Translations under genes and position numbers: made by a program | Source: JBDTNQ01 sp039933635 | GTDB lineage: Bacteria > Acidobacteriota > Vicinamibacteria > Vicinamibacterales > SCN-69-37 | Reading direction: 5' to 3' | Length of the DNA stretch: 20,318 nt | NCBI GenBank assembly: GCA_039933635.1 | Contig: JBDTNQ010000079.1 | Coordinates: 1 to 20,318 of the forward strand | In this document: positions 7,372 through 15,038 of the stretch, piece by piece | Numbering within the stretch: the stretch's first letter is position 1 | Layout of the letters: each line of letters starts with the position of its first letter | The notes under the pieces: model-generated | Seen by the model: the letters and a program-made list of their open reading frames with translations, nothing else | Database searches by the model: none | What the model was told of the DNA's origin: nothing

Positions 7372-8315
7372 TGATTGCCGGCGTATCAAAGGCGGTCTTC
7401 TCGACACTGGCGACGAGTGGCGTGCTGAAACGTCTGGCGTCGCGCTACGGGATGAGGCGGCCGCAAAGCTTTGCCCGCCGCTTCGTCGCGGGCGAAACGC
7501 TGGCCGAAGCCATGGCCGCGGCAGAGTCGCTCGAGCGTCAGGGCCTGACGGTGACCATCGATCACCTCGGAGAGAGCCTCACGGCGAGCGAGACGGCCCT
7601 CGCGGCCACGCGCGAGTACATCGACACGATTCGCGTTGCCGCCGCGGCGGGAATCAGCCGCAATCTCTCCGTCAAACTCACCCAGATCGGTCTCGACGTG
7701 GATCGCGCGACGGCCACAGACCATCTGAGACGCATCCTGGAGGCGGCGGTCGAGTCGGACTTCTTCGTCCGGATCGACATGGAGGGGTCGGCGTACACCG
7801 CGCACACGCTCGATATTTTCGAGAATCTCTGGGGGATTGGCTACCGCAACGTGGGCGTCGTAATCCAATCGTGCCTGCGTCGTTCGGCGGACGATGTGAG
7901 GCGCCTCAATGAATTGGGCGCCCGCGTGCGCCTGGTCAAAGGAGCGTACCGCGAGCCCAAGGACGTCGCGTTCCAGGTCAAAGAGGAGGTCGACGCGCGA
8001 TTCGTCGAGTTGATGCGCGTGCTGGTGTCCCAGGGCGTGTATCCCGCACTTGCCACCCACGACCCCGCGATGATCGCCGCCACGCAGCAGCACGCCACGA
8101 GCCAGGGGATCGACAAGAGCCGTTTCGAGTTCCAGATGCTGTTCGGGATTCGTCGCGATCTCCAGGCGTCTCTCGCAGCGGAGGGACACCCGGTGCGCGT
8201 GTACCTGCCCTTCGGGAGAGAGTGGTTTCCGTACTTCATGCGCCGCCTGGGCGAGCGACCGGCGAACGTTGGATTCGTCCTGAAGAGTCTCCTTCGCGAA
8301 GAGGCGCAACCCTAG
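7371..8315 (+). CDS. Proline dehydrogenase (monofunctional)
   Basis: A 314-residue FAD enzyme of the PRODH/PutA barrel family, which oxidises proline to pyrroline-5-carboxylate. Family marks are VTIDHLGES (61-69), NLSVKLTQIGLD (98-109), FVRIDMEGS (132-140), VRLVKGAYREPK (186-197), YPALATHD (224-231), FEFQMLFGIR (252-261) and the substrate-binding end YLPFGREWFPYFMRRLGERPAN (278-299). The length is that of monofunctional bacterial proline dehydrogenases; the partner P5C dehydrogenase is not in this window. The start ATG shares one base with the preceding TGA (ATGA), indicating translational coupling to the acyltransferase gene. Confidence 0.94.
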   Translation: MIAGVSKAVFSTLATSGVLKRLASRYGMRRPQSFARRFVAGETLAEAMAAAESLERQGLTVTIDHLGESLTASETALAATREYIDTIRVAAAAGISRNLSVKLTQIGLDVDRATATDHLRRILEAAVESDFFVRIDMEGSAYTAHTLDIFENLWGIGYRNVGVVIQSCLRRSADDVRRLNELGARVRLVKGAYREPKDVAFQVKEEVDARFVELMRVLVSQGVYPALATHDPAMIAATQQHATSQGIDKSRFEFQMLFGIRRDLQASLAAEGHPVRVYLPFGREWFPYFMRRLGERPANVGFVLKSLLREEAQP

Positions 8316-8317
8316 TC

Positions 8318-9139
8318 GTGCCTGAGATCCGGGACCTCGTCGTCGCCATCACCGGCGCCTCAGCAGGCATCGGTCGCGCGACGGCGCGCCTGCTGGCTTC
8401 CCAGGGCGCCTGGGTGGTCGCCTCGGCGAGACGGATCGACCGGCTCGACGAGCTCGCCCGTGAATGTGCCGCCGGACCGGGCCGCGTGGTGCCGCATCAG
8501 GGGGATGTCACGAGTGAAGCCGACATGCAGGCCCTTGTCGCCCGCGCCATCGAGTCCGCTGGACGTCTCGACGTCATGATTTGCAACGCTGGGATTGGGT
8601 ATCACGGAACGTTCGACGAGACGACGTCCGAGCACATGCGTCGAGTCGTGGACGTGAACCTGATGGGGACGCTGTACGCGGCGCACGCCGCCCTCGAGGC
8701 CATGCGGCGCCAGGGACACGGCCACATCATCGCGATCTCGTCGATCGTCGGACGCCGGGGCATCGGCGGTTCGAGTGTGTACTCGGCCACGAAAGCGGCG
8801 CAAATCGCGTTCATCGAATCGCTGCGTGCCGAGTTCATCGGCACGCCGTTCCACGCATCGGTGGTCCTGCCCGTGTCGACGACCAGCGAGTTCCACGACG
8901 CCATCGCGAGAGACTTCGGCCATCGCGTCGCGGGGAAGGGACCGAAGCAGACCCCGGAACAGGTCGCCGAGGCGATCGTCGCGTGCATCCGCGTCCCGCA
9001 CGCCGAGGTCTATACCCTCCCGAAGGCCTGGTGGCTCGCCCTGTTCAGCGTGGTTGCCCCGGCACAGGCCGATAAACTCGTGCGGCGATTCGGACGCCGA
9101 CGCCAGGGGTCGAGTGATGATGAGCACGCCGGTCCCTGA
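8318..9139 (+). CDS. Short-chain dehydrogenase/reductase
   Basis: A classical SDR of 273 residues starting at GTG 8318, two bases after the preceding stop. It has the nucleotide-binding TGASAGIG (12-19), D63 in QGDVT, CNAGIG (89-94), N114, S142 in ISSIVG, and the catalytic YSATK pair Tyr155/Lys159. SARR after strand beta2 suggests NADP(H) preference. After the core there is a C-terminal hydrophobic stretch (WWLALFSVVAPA) that could touch the membrane. The substrate cannot be told; the place beside an acyltransferase allows a lipid role, which is only inference. The 3' end overlaps the cca start by 23 bases in a different frame. Confidence 0.9.
   Translation: MPEIRDLVVAITGASAGIGRATARLLASQGAWVVASARRIDRLDELARECAAGPGRVVPHQGDVTSEADMQALVARAIESAGRLDVMICNAGIGYHGTFDETTSEHMRRVVDVNLMGTLYAAHAALEAMRRQGHGHIIAISSIVGRRGIGGSSVYSATKAAQIAFIESLRAEFIGTPFHASVVLPVSTTSEFHDAIARDFGHRVAGKGPKQTPEQVAEAIVACIRVPHAEVYTLPKAWWLALFSVVAPAQADKLVRRFGRRRQGSSDDEHAGP
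9105..9109 (+). promoter_or_regulatory. Ribosome binding site of cca
   Basis: AGGGG lies 7 bases before the ATG at 9117, inside the end of the SDR gene. It favours this ATG over the adjacent GTG (9114) and the second ATG (9120). Confidence 0.5.
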
Positions 9140-10496
9140 TCACGCGATCGCGCTGGCGCAAGCTGTGCGTGCGGCCGGCGGACGCGCCTTGATCGTCGGC
9201 GGCTGGGTGCGCGACCGGCTGATCGGACGGTCGTCGAAGGACCTCGATATCGAGGTGTTCGGGATCCCCGCGAACGCGCTCCTCTCACTCGTCAGCCAGT
9301 TTGGTCGGGTCGACACCGTGGGTGAAAGTTTCACGGTGTTCAAGATCGACGGCATCGACGTCTCGCTCCCGCGGCGGGAATCGAAGGTCGGCCGGGGTCA
9401 CAAGGGGTTCTCAGTGGAGGGCGATCCGGATTTGTCGCTGAAGGAGGCGGCTCGCCGCCGAGACTTCACGATCAATGCGATGTCGTTCGACCCCCTCACG
9501 AACGAGGTCATCGATCCGTTCGACGGCCAGCGCGATCTCGACGCGCGCATGCTGCGCATGGTCGACGCGACCACCTTCGGCGACGACAGCCTTCGTGTGC
9601 TGCGCGCCCTGCAATTCGCGGCGCGATTCGGTTTGACGGTCGACGACGAGACAAAGCGCGTCTGCCGGGCGATCCCTCTCGACGACCTGCCGCCCGAACG
9701 CATCTGGGGCGAGTTCGACAAACTGCTGCTGCAGGCGGAGCGGCCGTCTATTGGCCTTGCGCTGGCGCGGGAACTCGGCGTGATCGAGAAGCTGTTCCCG
9801 GATCTGGTGCCACTGGCGATCTGCCCGCAGGACCCCGAATGGCATCCGGAGGGCGACGTCTGGACGCACACGCTGATGGTGGTCGACGAGGCCAGGCGGC
9901 GGATCGACGGGCTCGAGCGCGGACCCGCCATCGCGATGATGGTGGCCGCGATCTGTCATGACATTGCGAAGCCACTCACGACCGCGTTGACCGACGGCCG
10001 GTGGCGCTCTCCGGGACACGAGGAGGCCGGCGTCGCTCCGGCCGTACGCGTGCTGGATCGACTGAACCTGCACACGATCGACGGATACGACACCCGCCAC
10101 GCCGTGCTGGGGTTGGTGGCTCAGCACCTGAAGCCGAGCGCGTTTCAGAAGGCGCGGACGCCCGTCAGCGACGGCGCGTTCCGGCGGCTCGCGCTCAAGG
10201 TCGATCTCGAGCTGCTCGCGCGCTTCGCCAAGGCTGACTGTCATGGGCGCGCCGGCACATTCGACTGTTCGGCTATCGACTGGTTCCTCGATCGCGCGCG
10301 GTCCCTCGGTGTCGAACACGCCGCGCCCGCTCCCCTCCTGCTCGGCCGTCACCTGCTGGAGCTTGGCGTCCACCCAGGGCCGCGAATGGGCGTGATCCTC
10401 AAGGCCGTCTATGAGCGGCAGCTCGATGGCGACGTCAAGACCACGGAAGACGGCATCGCGATCGCGCGAGGGATCCTGGAATTGCCGCCGATTTGA
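9117..10496 (+). CDS. cca: CCA-adding tRNA nucleotidyltransferase with HD domain
   Basis: This 459-residue protein is a class II tRNA nucleotidyltransferase, which builds or repairs the 3' CCA end of tRNAs. The head has IVGGWVRDRLIGR (26-38), the metal-binding KDLDIEVFG (Asp42 and Asp44), AARRRDFTINAMSFDP (111-126) and the VLRALQFAARFGL neck motif (161-173). An HD phosphohydrolase domain follows: WTHTLMVVDEA (His251), ICHDIAKP (His281/Asp282) and GHEEAG (His301), as in enzymes that also remove 2',3'-phosphates. The length fits a full head-neck-HD form. The gene overlaps the SDR gene by 23 bases and is the last of the plsB-like operon. Confidence 0.93.
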   Translation: MMSTPVPDHAIALAQAVRAAGGRALIVGGWVRDRLIGRSSKDLDIEVFGIPANALLSLVSQFGRVDTVGESFTVFKIDGIDVSLPRRESKVGRGHKGFSVEGDPDLSLKEAARRRDFTINAMSFDPLTNEVIDPFDGQRDLDARMLRMVDATTFGDDSLRVLRALQFAARFGLTVDDETKRVCRAIPLDDLPPERIWGEFDKLLLQAERPSIGLALARELGVIEKLFPDLVPLAICPQDPEWHPEGDVWTHTLMVVDEARRRIDGLERGPAIAMMVAAICHDIAKPLTTALTDGRWRSPGHEEAGVAPAVRVLDRLNLHTIDGYDTRHAVLGLVAQHLKPSAFQKARTPVSDGAFRRLALKVDLELLARFAKADCHGRAGTFDCSAIDWFLDRARSLGVEHAAPAPLLLGRHLLELGVHPGPRMGVILKAVYERQLDGDVKTTEDGIAIARGILELPPI

Positions 10497-10498
10497 AG

Positions 10499-10566
10499 AG
10501 GTCCGGCCCCGACGCTACCGCCGAGCCCCGATGTTGCCACGGAGCCCCGGACCTTCAGGTCCGGGG
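10499..10566. repeat. REP-like GC-rich palindrome between cca and the porin-like gene
   Basis: CCCCGGACCT (10545-10554) and AGGTCCGGGG (10557-10566) form a perfect 10-bp inverted repeat with almost no spacer; a 4-base TTCA loop leaves 9 pairs. A further AGGTCCGG at 10499-10506 can pair instead with CCGGACCT (10547-10554), so two alternative hairpins exist. GAGCCCCG also occurs at 10523-10530 and 10543-10550. No T-run follows. This may act as a transcript end for the cca operon or be a dispersed palindromic repeat: the 10-mer GGAGCCCCGG at 10541-10550 recurs at 20309-20318. Confidence 0.6.
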
Positions 10567-10591
10567 TACGGACTGTTGTACGCTCTTCTCA

Positions 10592-11233
10592 ATGCGCTTG
10601 CTCTGCCTGTCGATCGCAATCAGCCTCATGTTTGTGTCCGTCGCACACGCGCAGGACGACAAACGGCCGATTGGTCACGTCGCGTTCGATCTGCGAGGCT
10701 TCTACAGCGGACTTGGCCAGGATCCGATCACGGCCACGAACCTCGACGTAGACGCAGCCACGCTGCCCACGCGGGCCCTTGGTGGCATCGCGGGCATTCA
10801 CGTTTACGTGATTCGCCGCTCCAGTTTCGCGCTCGGACTCGGTGCCGAAGGGGTGCTCGCCCGTGGCCGCCGGCAGGAGAAGGACGCGGAGACTGGCGCG
10901 CCGGTCGGCCTGCCAATCACGCAGCGTTTCCGCAGTCTTGCGCCGCAGATCTCGCTGAACTTCGGACATCGGCAAGGCTGGAGCTACCTGAGCGCGGGCA
11001 TGGGGCCACTGGCCTTCTCGACGTATCTGGGCCCCAACGCTCCCGGCGATCCACCACCCGTCAAGAGCACCATCAACATGGGCGCTGGCGCGCGCTGGTT
11101 CAGCACGCAGCACGTCGCGTTCGCGTTCGATCTCCGGTTCTATCTCACGCGTCCCATTGAGGAGACCGTGCTGTATCCGGGGCGTCAACGCGCGAGAATC
11201 ATGGTGCTGTCAGCTGGGATTGCGATCAAGTAA
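10592..11233 (+). CDS. Putative outer-membrane beta-barrel protein with signal peptide
   Basis: A 213-residue protein with a clear signal peptide (MRLLCLSIAISLMFVSVAHA, cleavage after residue 20). The rest is rich in alternating hydrophobic/aromatic stretches such as SSFALGLGAEGVLARG, GWSYLSAGMGPLAFSTYLG and HVAFAFDLRFYLTRP, which look like beta-barrel strands. It ends in MVLSAGIAIK, close to the usual terminal barrel strand but without a final Phe. I do not recognise a named family, so the function is unknown. The frame is open about 100 bases further upstream, but the ATG at 10592 gives the signal peptide and has a TACGCT hexamer ending 7 bases before it. It is convergent with the kinase gene, 23 bases away. 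Confidence 0.72.
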   Translation: MRLLCLSIAISLMFVSVAHAQDDKRPIGHVAFDLRGFYSGLGQDPITATNLDVDAATLPTRALGGIAGIHVYVIRRSSFALGLGAEGVLARGRRQEKDAETGAPVGLPITQRFRSLAPQISLNFGHRQGWSYLSAGMGPLAFSTYLGPNAPGDPPPVKSTINMGAGARWFSTQHVAFAFDLRFYLTRPIEETVLYPGRQRARIMVLSAGIAIK

Positions 11234-11256
11234 CGCATGGGCACCGACCAGTCGAC

Positions 11257-12693
11257 CTAGACAGCCGCGGTGAAGGCTTCGGCAACGATTCGGCAGGAGA
11301 TCCGGAGCGGGGTGGACCGCGACTGCGCGGTGATGCGCTCGCCTGCGCCTTCGCCCGATTCGATCGTCCCGCGCATCGTCACGGCAACTCCGATACGGCC
11401 GCGATCGGCCAGGACACGATCGATGTAGAGCCGCTCGCCGAGGAGCACGTGAAGCTCGAACCTGATGCGGTGTCCTTTGTAAGGCACGGTCCAGCCGACG
11501 CGATATCGGATGGCCACGACTAACAGGAGGGCGCCGGTCGCAACAAGGCCGAGGCCGCCGCTCAACAGTGAGCCATTGCCCCTGGTCAACGCAGGCAGCC
11601 CGCCCATGATCAAACCGGCGGCGGTAGCCAGGAGCGCGAGTTGCGTCAGCCGCGGACCTGTGGCCTGCGCATCGAGCAGGACCACGGACAACATTCCCGC
11701 CACCGCGGTGGCTGACGTTGGCCGATTGGCGGGGTCGCGTTCGAGGCACGCGCCAATTGCACGCCGCGCGCCCGCGTTCGCAATCGTCGACAGATCGAGA
11801 ATGGCACTCCCGTCTCGATGCCCTCGGAACAGCGCGTCCGTGTTCCATCCCTCGAACGCGCGCCGCCCGCCGAAGATTTCGTACAAGACCAGACCCAGCG
11901 CATAGAGATCGCTGCGCTGGGTCACCTCGAGCCCGAGCAACTGCTCGGGGGCCATGTACGCCGGGCTGCCTTCGCTGACGTGCTCGACTGCTCCGACGGC
12001 GGCCAGGCCGAAGTCCATCAACTGCGCGTGACCGCCACTGTTGACCATGATGTTGGCGGGCTTCAGGTCCCGATGCAGCACGCCTCGCGCGTGCACCGCG
12101 GCCAAGCCGGCGCAGATTTCACGCGCGAGTTCGATGCCCTCAGCGTCAGGCAGCAGACCCCGCCGCTTGATGACCGCGGCGAGGTCTTCGCCATCCACGT
12201 ACTCCATCGAGAGGAACAGCAGCCCGTCCGTTTCACCGATGTCGTACACGCGGCAGACATTCGCATGTGAGATCTGGCGCGCAAGGCTGACCTCCTGATG
12301 GAACTGAGATAACAGCCGCGTGTCGCGCGCGAGGGCGGGGGGCAGGCACTTCACGGCAACGGTCTGATTGAGTCTCAGGTCGTGCGCCTGATACACCGTG
12401 CCCATCCCGCCCCGACCGAGCAGTCTGACGATGCGATAGCGGTCGCCGAGTACCGCGCCCGGTTCGGCAACACGGTCGGACGGTACGGGAACGCTGAGGC
12501 GCGTCGCAAGATGCACCGCGAGTCGGGTCGCATCTTCATCGGCAGGTTCCTGAATCTCGGCGGGAGTCAGGCGCGTCACATCGCTGGTATTTCCCGTAAG
12601 CGGCCGTCCGCACTCGGGACAGAAGCGGCTGCCTCCTGGCGCGGACGTACCGCACGCGGGGCAAACCACCGGTGGGATCGACGCCGAGATCAC
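11257..12693 (-). CDS. Membrane Ser/Thr protein kinase with N-terminal zinc ribbon
   Basis: This 478-residue protein begins with a zinc ribbon (Cys11, Cys14, Cys25, Cys28: CPACG...FCPECG). A complete Hanks-type kinase follows: Gly-rich loop LGRGGMGTV (92-100), VAVK with Lys115, Glu134, HRDLKPAN (207-214, catalytic Asp209), DFG (227-229) and APE (248-250). All catalytic residues are present, so it should be active. Two hydrophobic segments (about 350-369 and 378-397) form a hairpin, putting the 80-residue polar C-terminal domain back on the cytoplasmic side; there is no PASTA or other outer sensor. The start is GTG at 12693, with an in-frame TAG immediately upstream. No substrate gene is evident. 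Confidence 0.9.
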   Translation of the reverse strand: MISASIPPVVCPACGTSAPGGSRFCPECGRPLTGNTSDVTRLTPAEIQEPADEDATRLAVHLATRLSVPVPSDRVAEPGAVLGDRYRIVRLLGRGGMGTVYQAHDLRLNQTVAVKCLPPALARDTRLLSQFHQEVSLARQISHANVCRVYDIGETDGLLFLSMEYVDGEDLAAVIKRRGLLPDAEGIELAREICAGLAAVHARGVLHRDLKPANIMVNSGGHAQLMDFGLAAVGAVEHVSEGSPAYMAPEQLLGLEVTQRSDLYALGLVLYEIFGGRRAFEGWNTDALFRGHRDGSAILDLSTIANAGARRAIGACLERDPANRPTSATAVAGMLSVVLLDAQATGPRLTQLALLATAAGLIMGGLPALTRGNGSLLSGGLGLVATGALLLVVAIRYRVGWTVPYKGHRIRFELHVLLGERLYIDRVLADRGRIGVAVTMRGTIESGEGAGERITAQSRSTPLRISCRIVAEAFTAAV

Positions 12694-12776
12694 CTAGTCA
12701 CGCGCCTGTTGGTCGAGCCGTTTGCCAAAGATGGAGGCATCCTAACACGCGCTCGGGATCCCGCTTCGGTGGTCGC

Positions 12777-13781
12777 CTAAGGCCGCGCGCCGCCCGCCCC
12801 GGCCGATCGGCACTCCACGATGAACCGCGCCGACGCCTGCGTGCCCGCATCCGTCACGGTAAGGCCTGCGTCCGCGGCAATGGTTCGGAACTCGGACAGG
12901 CCGTGATTCATTCCGCCGATCAACACGGTTTCAATCGTCAGCGCCTGAGGCCGATTGTCGGCCGACACACCACCGATGATCACGATTCGGCCCGTCTCAC
13001 CCGCGGCCTCGCCACATCGTCGCAGGATCGCGACCAGTTCGTGGCCAGTCCAGTTACTGACGACCTTCAGGAGGAGATAGAGATCGGCGCCCGCTGGCAG
13101 TGGATCGAAGAAACTCTGCCCCACGACACCGGCACGGGCCACGACGCCGGCCTTCGCAAACGTCGACGACGCGCGAGCGACGGTGTTCGGCTGATCGACC
13201 AGCGTCCCGCGGACATCCGGATGGGTCCGCAGGATTTCGGCGAGCATCGAGCCGGTCCCACCGCCGACATCCACGACACTCCGGATGCCACTCCAGTCGG
13301 CGTCCAGCAGCACGTCCGGGTCCGGGGCTCCATGTCCCTCGGGTCCCATCAGGGCGTCGAAGGCCGCCGCGATTTCCTGATGCGCCTCGAGGTCATCCCA
13401 GAAACCTCGGCCGAAGACGTCCGCATATGCGGGCTTGCCGGTGCGAACAGCCTTCAGCAGCGTGCCCCATGCGTGCGCCATCCGGCCGCCAAGCCCATCG
13501 AGATCGAAGCCGAGATGCGCTCCGGGGTCGAGGAATTCCCGCGCCGCATCATTCAGTGCAAAGGTATCTGGCGCGGGCTCCTCGAACACCCCCTTCCGCA
13601 CGAGGTGTCTCAGCATCAACCCGAGATATCGCGCGTCACAGGCACACGCCGCGGCGAGCGCGTCCACCGAGTGGTGTCCGGCCTCGATCTGCTCCGCCAC
13701 GCGCAACGTCGCCGCGACGTGCACGCACCAGGGCGTGCAGAGATCGGAGAGTTCCCACAGACTGACGGGGTTGTTCGGCAT
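12777..13781 (-). CDS. SAM-dependent methyltransferase, O-methyltransferase (COMT-like) family, variant active site
   Basis: A 334-residue protein with an N-terminal winged-helix dimerisation domain (about 10-90, VAATLRVAEQIEAG...LGLMLRHLVRKGVF) and a class I methyltransferase fold: VVDVGGGTG (169-177) and acidic LVDQP (Asp196). This layout is that of the plant-COMT/hydroxyneurosporene/acetylserotonin methyltransferase family acting on hydroxyls of aromatic or polyketide products. The usual motif with the catalytic His (LHDW) reads VSNW here (241-244), so the general base is missing. It may use another mechanism or substrate. The gene lies 83 bases upstream of the kinase gene on the same strand and is divergent from the RCC1 gene; there is no biosynthetic cluster around it. 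Confidence 0.87.
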   Translation of the reverse strand: MPNNPVSLWELSDLCTPWCVHVAATLRVAEQIEAGHHSVDALAAACACDARYLGLMLRHLVRKGVFEEPAPDTFALNDAAREFLDPGAHLGFDLDGLGGRMAHAWGTLLKAVRTGKPAYADVFGRGFWDDLEAHQEIAAAFDALMGPEGHGAPDPDVLLDADWSGIRSVVDVGGGTGSMLAEILRTHPDVRGTLVDQPNTVARASSTFAKAGVVARAGVVGQSFFDPLPAGADLYLLLKVVSNWTGHELVAILRRCGEAAGETGRIVIIGGVSADNRPQALTIETVLIGGMNHGLSEFRTIAADAGLTVTDAGTQASARFIVECRSAGAGGARP

Positions 13782-13790
13782 GGACAGCGC

Positions 13791-13796
13791 ATTGTA
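13791..13796 (-). promoter_or_regulatory. -10 element of the methyltransferase gene
   Basis: TACAAT on the minus strand ends 9 bases before the ATG at 13781, predicting a very short leader. No convincing -35 is found at 16-19 bases, and no Shine-Dalgarno sequence is present. Confidence 0.4.
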
Positions 13797-13834
13797 CCCA
13801 GCGGCTCGCGTGGATTGGCGGCAACGCGACCCGA

Positions 13835-13840
13835 TAGAAT
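13835..13840 (+). promoter_or_regulatory. -10 element of the RCC1 gene
   Basis: TAGAAT at 13835-13840 is followed by only 6 bases before the GTG at 13847, so the expected transcript would begin at the start codon itself. It shares the 65-base divergent spacer with the methyltransferase promoter. Confidence 0.45.
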
Positions 13841-13846
13841 CGGCGA

Positions 13847-15016
13847 GTGAAGACGTGGACCATCGTTCTCGCTCTCGGCATGGCGGTGTCCATCACGGCT
13901 CAGTCACCGGTCCCCGAGGCGCTCCGCGCGCCGACTGTCGTGCCGGGCGTCGAACGGGCCGTCGATGCCGCCATCGGCGATCATTTCTACGTCGTCCTGC
14001 GTCAGGACGGCTCGGTCATGACGTGGGGCTACAACAACCTCGGACAGCTTGGAAACGGTCGCGTGGGTCCGACTGCCGGAAGCGAGCCCGGACGGACGCT
14101 CGGGTTTGTTGTCGAGGGCAAAGCCCAGCCGATCGACGGGCTGAGTGATACGGTCGGGGTCGCGGCCGGTTCCCAACACGGGCTGGCGGTGCGGCGAGAT
14201 GGCACCGTGTGGGGCTGGGGCAGCAATGGCTCGGCCCAACTGGCGCTTGGCCGGTCGAATCGCGGCGCCAATCCCCTGCCGGTTCAAATTCCCGGTGTGT
14301 CCAACGCCAGGGCGGTCGCGGCCTACGGATACGCGTCGTACGCACTTCTCCATGACGGCACTGTCCTGGGCTGGGGTGACGCACTCTGGCGCCCGGGCTC
14401 GCGAGCCGTGACGAGCGAGACGCCAGTCAAGGTGCCAGGCCTGACGAACGTGGTCGCCATCCGTGCCGGACTTCCCTGCCTGGCCTTGCTCGCCGACGGC
14501 AGCGTGATGGCGTGGGGCGCAGGCGTGCTGGGTGACGGCAGCCCAGCGCAGCGCGACTACGCCTCCGTCGTGGTGCCCCAGCCAGCGAGGGTCTCGGGTC
14601 TCGCCGAAGTGGCCGCGATCGCTACGGGCGCATCGGCCTCGGGCGTCGTACGACGCGACGGATCCGTCTGGGTCTGGGGCGGCAATAGTCTCGGCGCCCT
14701 CGGTCTCGGTAAGCCCAGAACTACGGCAGAAGGATCAGATCAGCTGGCGCCCGTGAAGCTGCCAACCATCGCCGGGGCGAAGGATCTCGCGCTCGCCAGC
14801 GGGTCGACGATTGTTCTCGAAGACGGCACGATTCGAACGTGGGGCGACGAGCGCCTCGGCGCAACCGGACGCACCGGCATCGAACGCGTCGCCACACCGA
14901 CACCGGTGCCGGGCGTGACGACGGTGGTCCGCGTTTGGGCCCACGCCTATTCGAACCTGGGCCTCACGCGCGACGGACACGTGCTCGCGTGGGGATCGAT
15001 GTTCGTTGGGCCGTAG
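13847..15016 (+). CDS. Secreted RCC1-repeat beta-propeller protein
   Basis: A 389-residue protein with an N-terminal signal-peptide-like segment (MKTWTIVLALGMAVSITAQS) and seven RCC1-type repeats. The strand motif DG(S/T)V..WG appears at about residues 54, 118, 170, 217, 271, 326 and 377, a spacing of 47-64, giving a complete seven-bladed propeller. Interblade stretches repeat P-x-x-V-x-G-(V/L)-x-x-(V/A). RCC1 repeats are binding scaffolds; in eukaryotes RCC1 acts on Ran, but exported bacterial versions have no settled role. The GTG start gives the signal peptide and lies 6 bases after TAGAAT. No catalytic domain or anchor is attached. It converges on the DUF1592 gene, 22 bases away. Confidence 0.88.
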   Translation: MKTWTIVLALGMAVSITAQSPVPEALRAPTVVPGVERAVDAAIGDHFYVVLRQDGSVMTWGYNNLGQLGNGRVGPTAGSEPGRTLGFVVEGKAQPIDGLSDTVGVAAGSQHGLAVRRDGTVWGWGSNGSAQLALGRSNRGANPLPVQIPGVSNARAVAAYGYASYALLHDGTVLGWGDALWRPGSRAVTSETPVKVPGLTNVVAIRAGLPCLALLADGSVMAWGAGVLGDGSPAQRDYASVVVPQPARVSGLAEVAAIATGASASGVVRRDGSVWVWGGNSLGALGLGKPRTTAEGSDQLAPVKLPTIAGAKDLALASGSTIVLEDGTIRTWGDERLGATGRTGIERVATPTPVPGVTTVVRVWAHAYSNLGLTRDGHVLAWGSMFVGP

Positions 15017-15038
15017 ACCGTCGGTGGAGCCGCAGGTG

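Noticed and set aside
8775..9116. Extension of the CCA enzyme upstream into the SDR gene
   Set aside because: The upstream translation is Arg/Ser-rich shadow coding; the family N-terminus begins right after the ATG at 9117, which has a ribosome binding site.
11818..13850. Plus-strand frames opposite the kinase and methyltransferase genes
   Set aside because: They lie antisense to genes with complete motifs, and their His/Arg-rich translation shows no domain.
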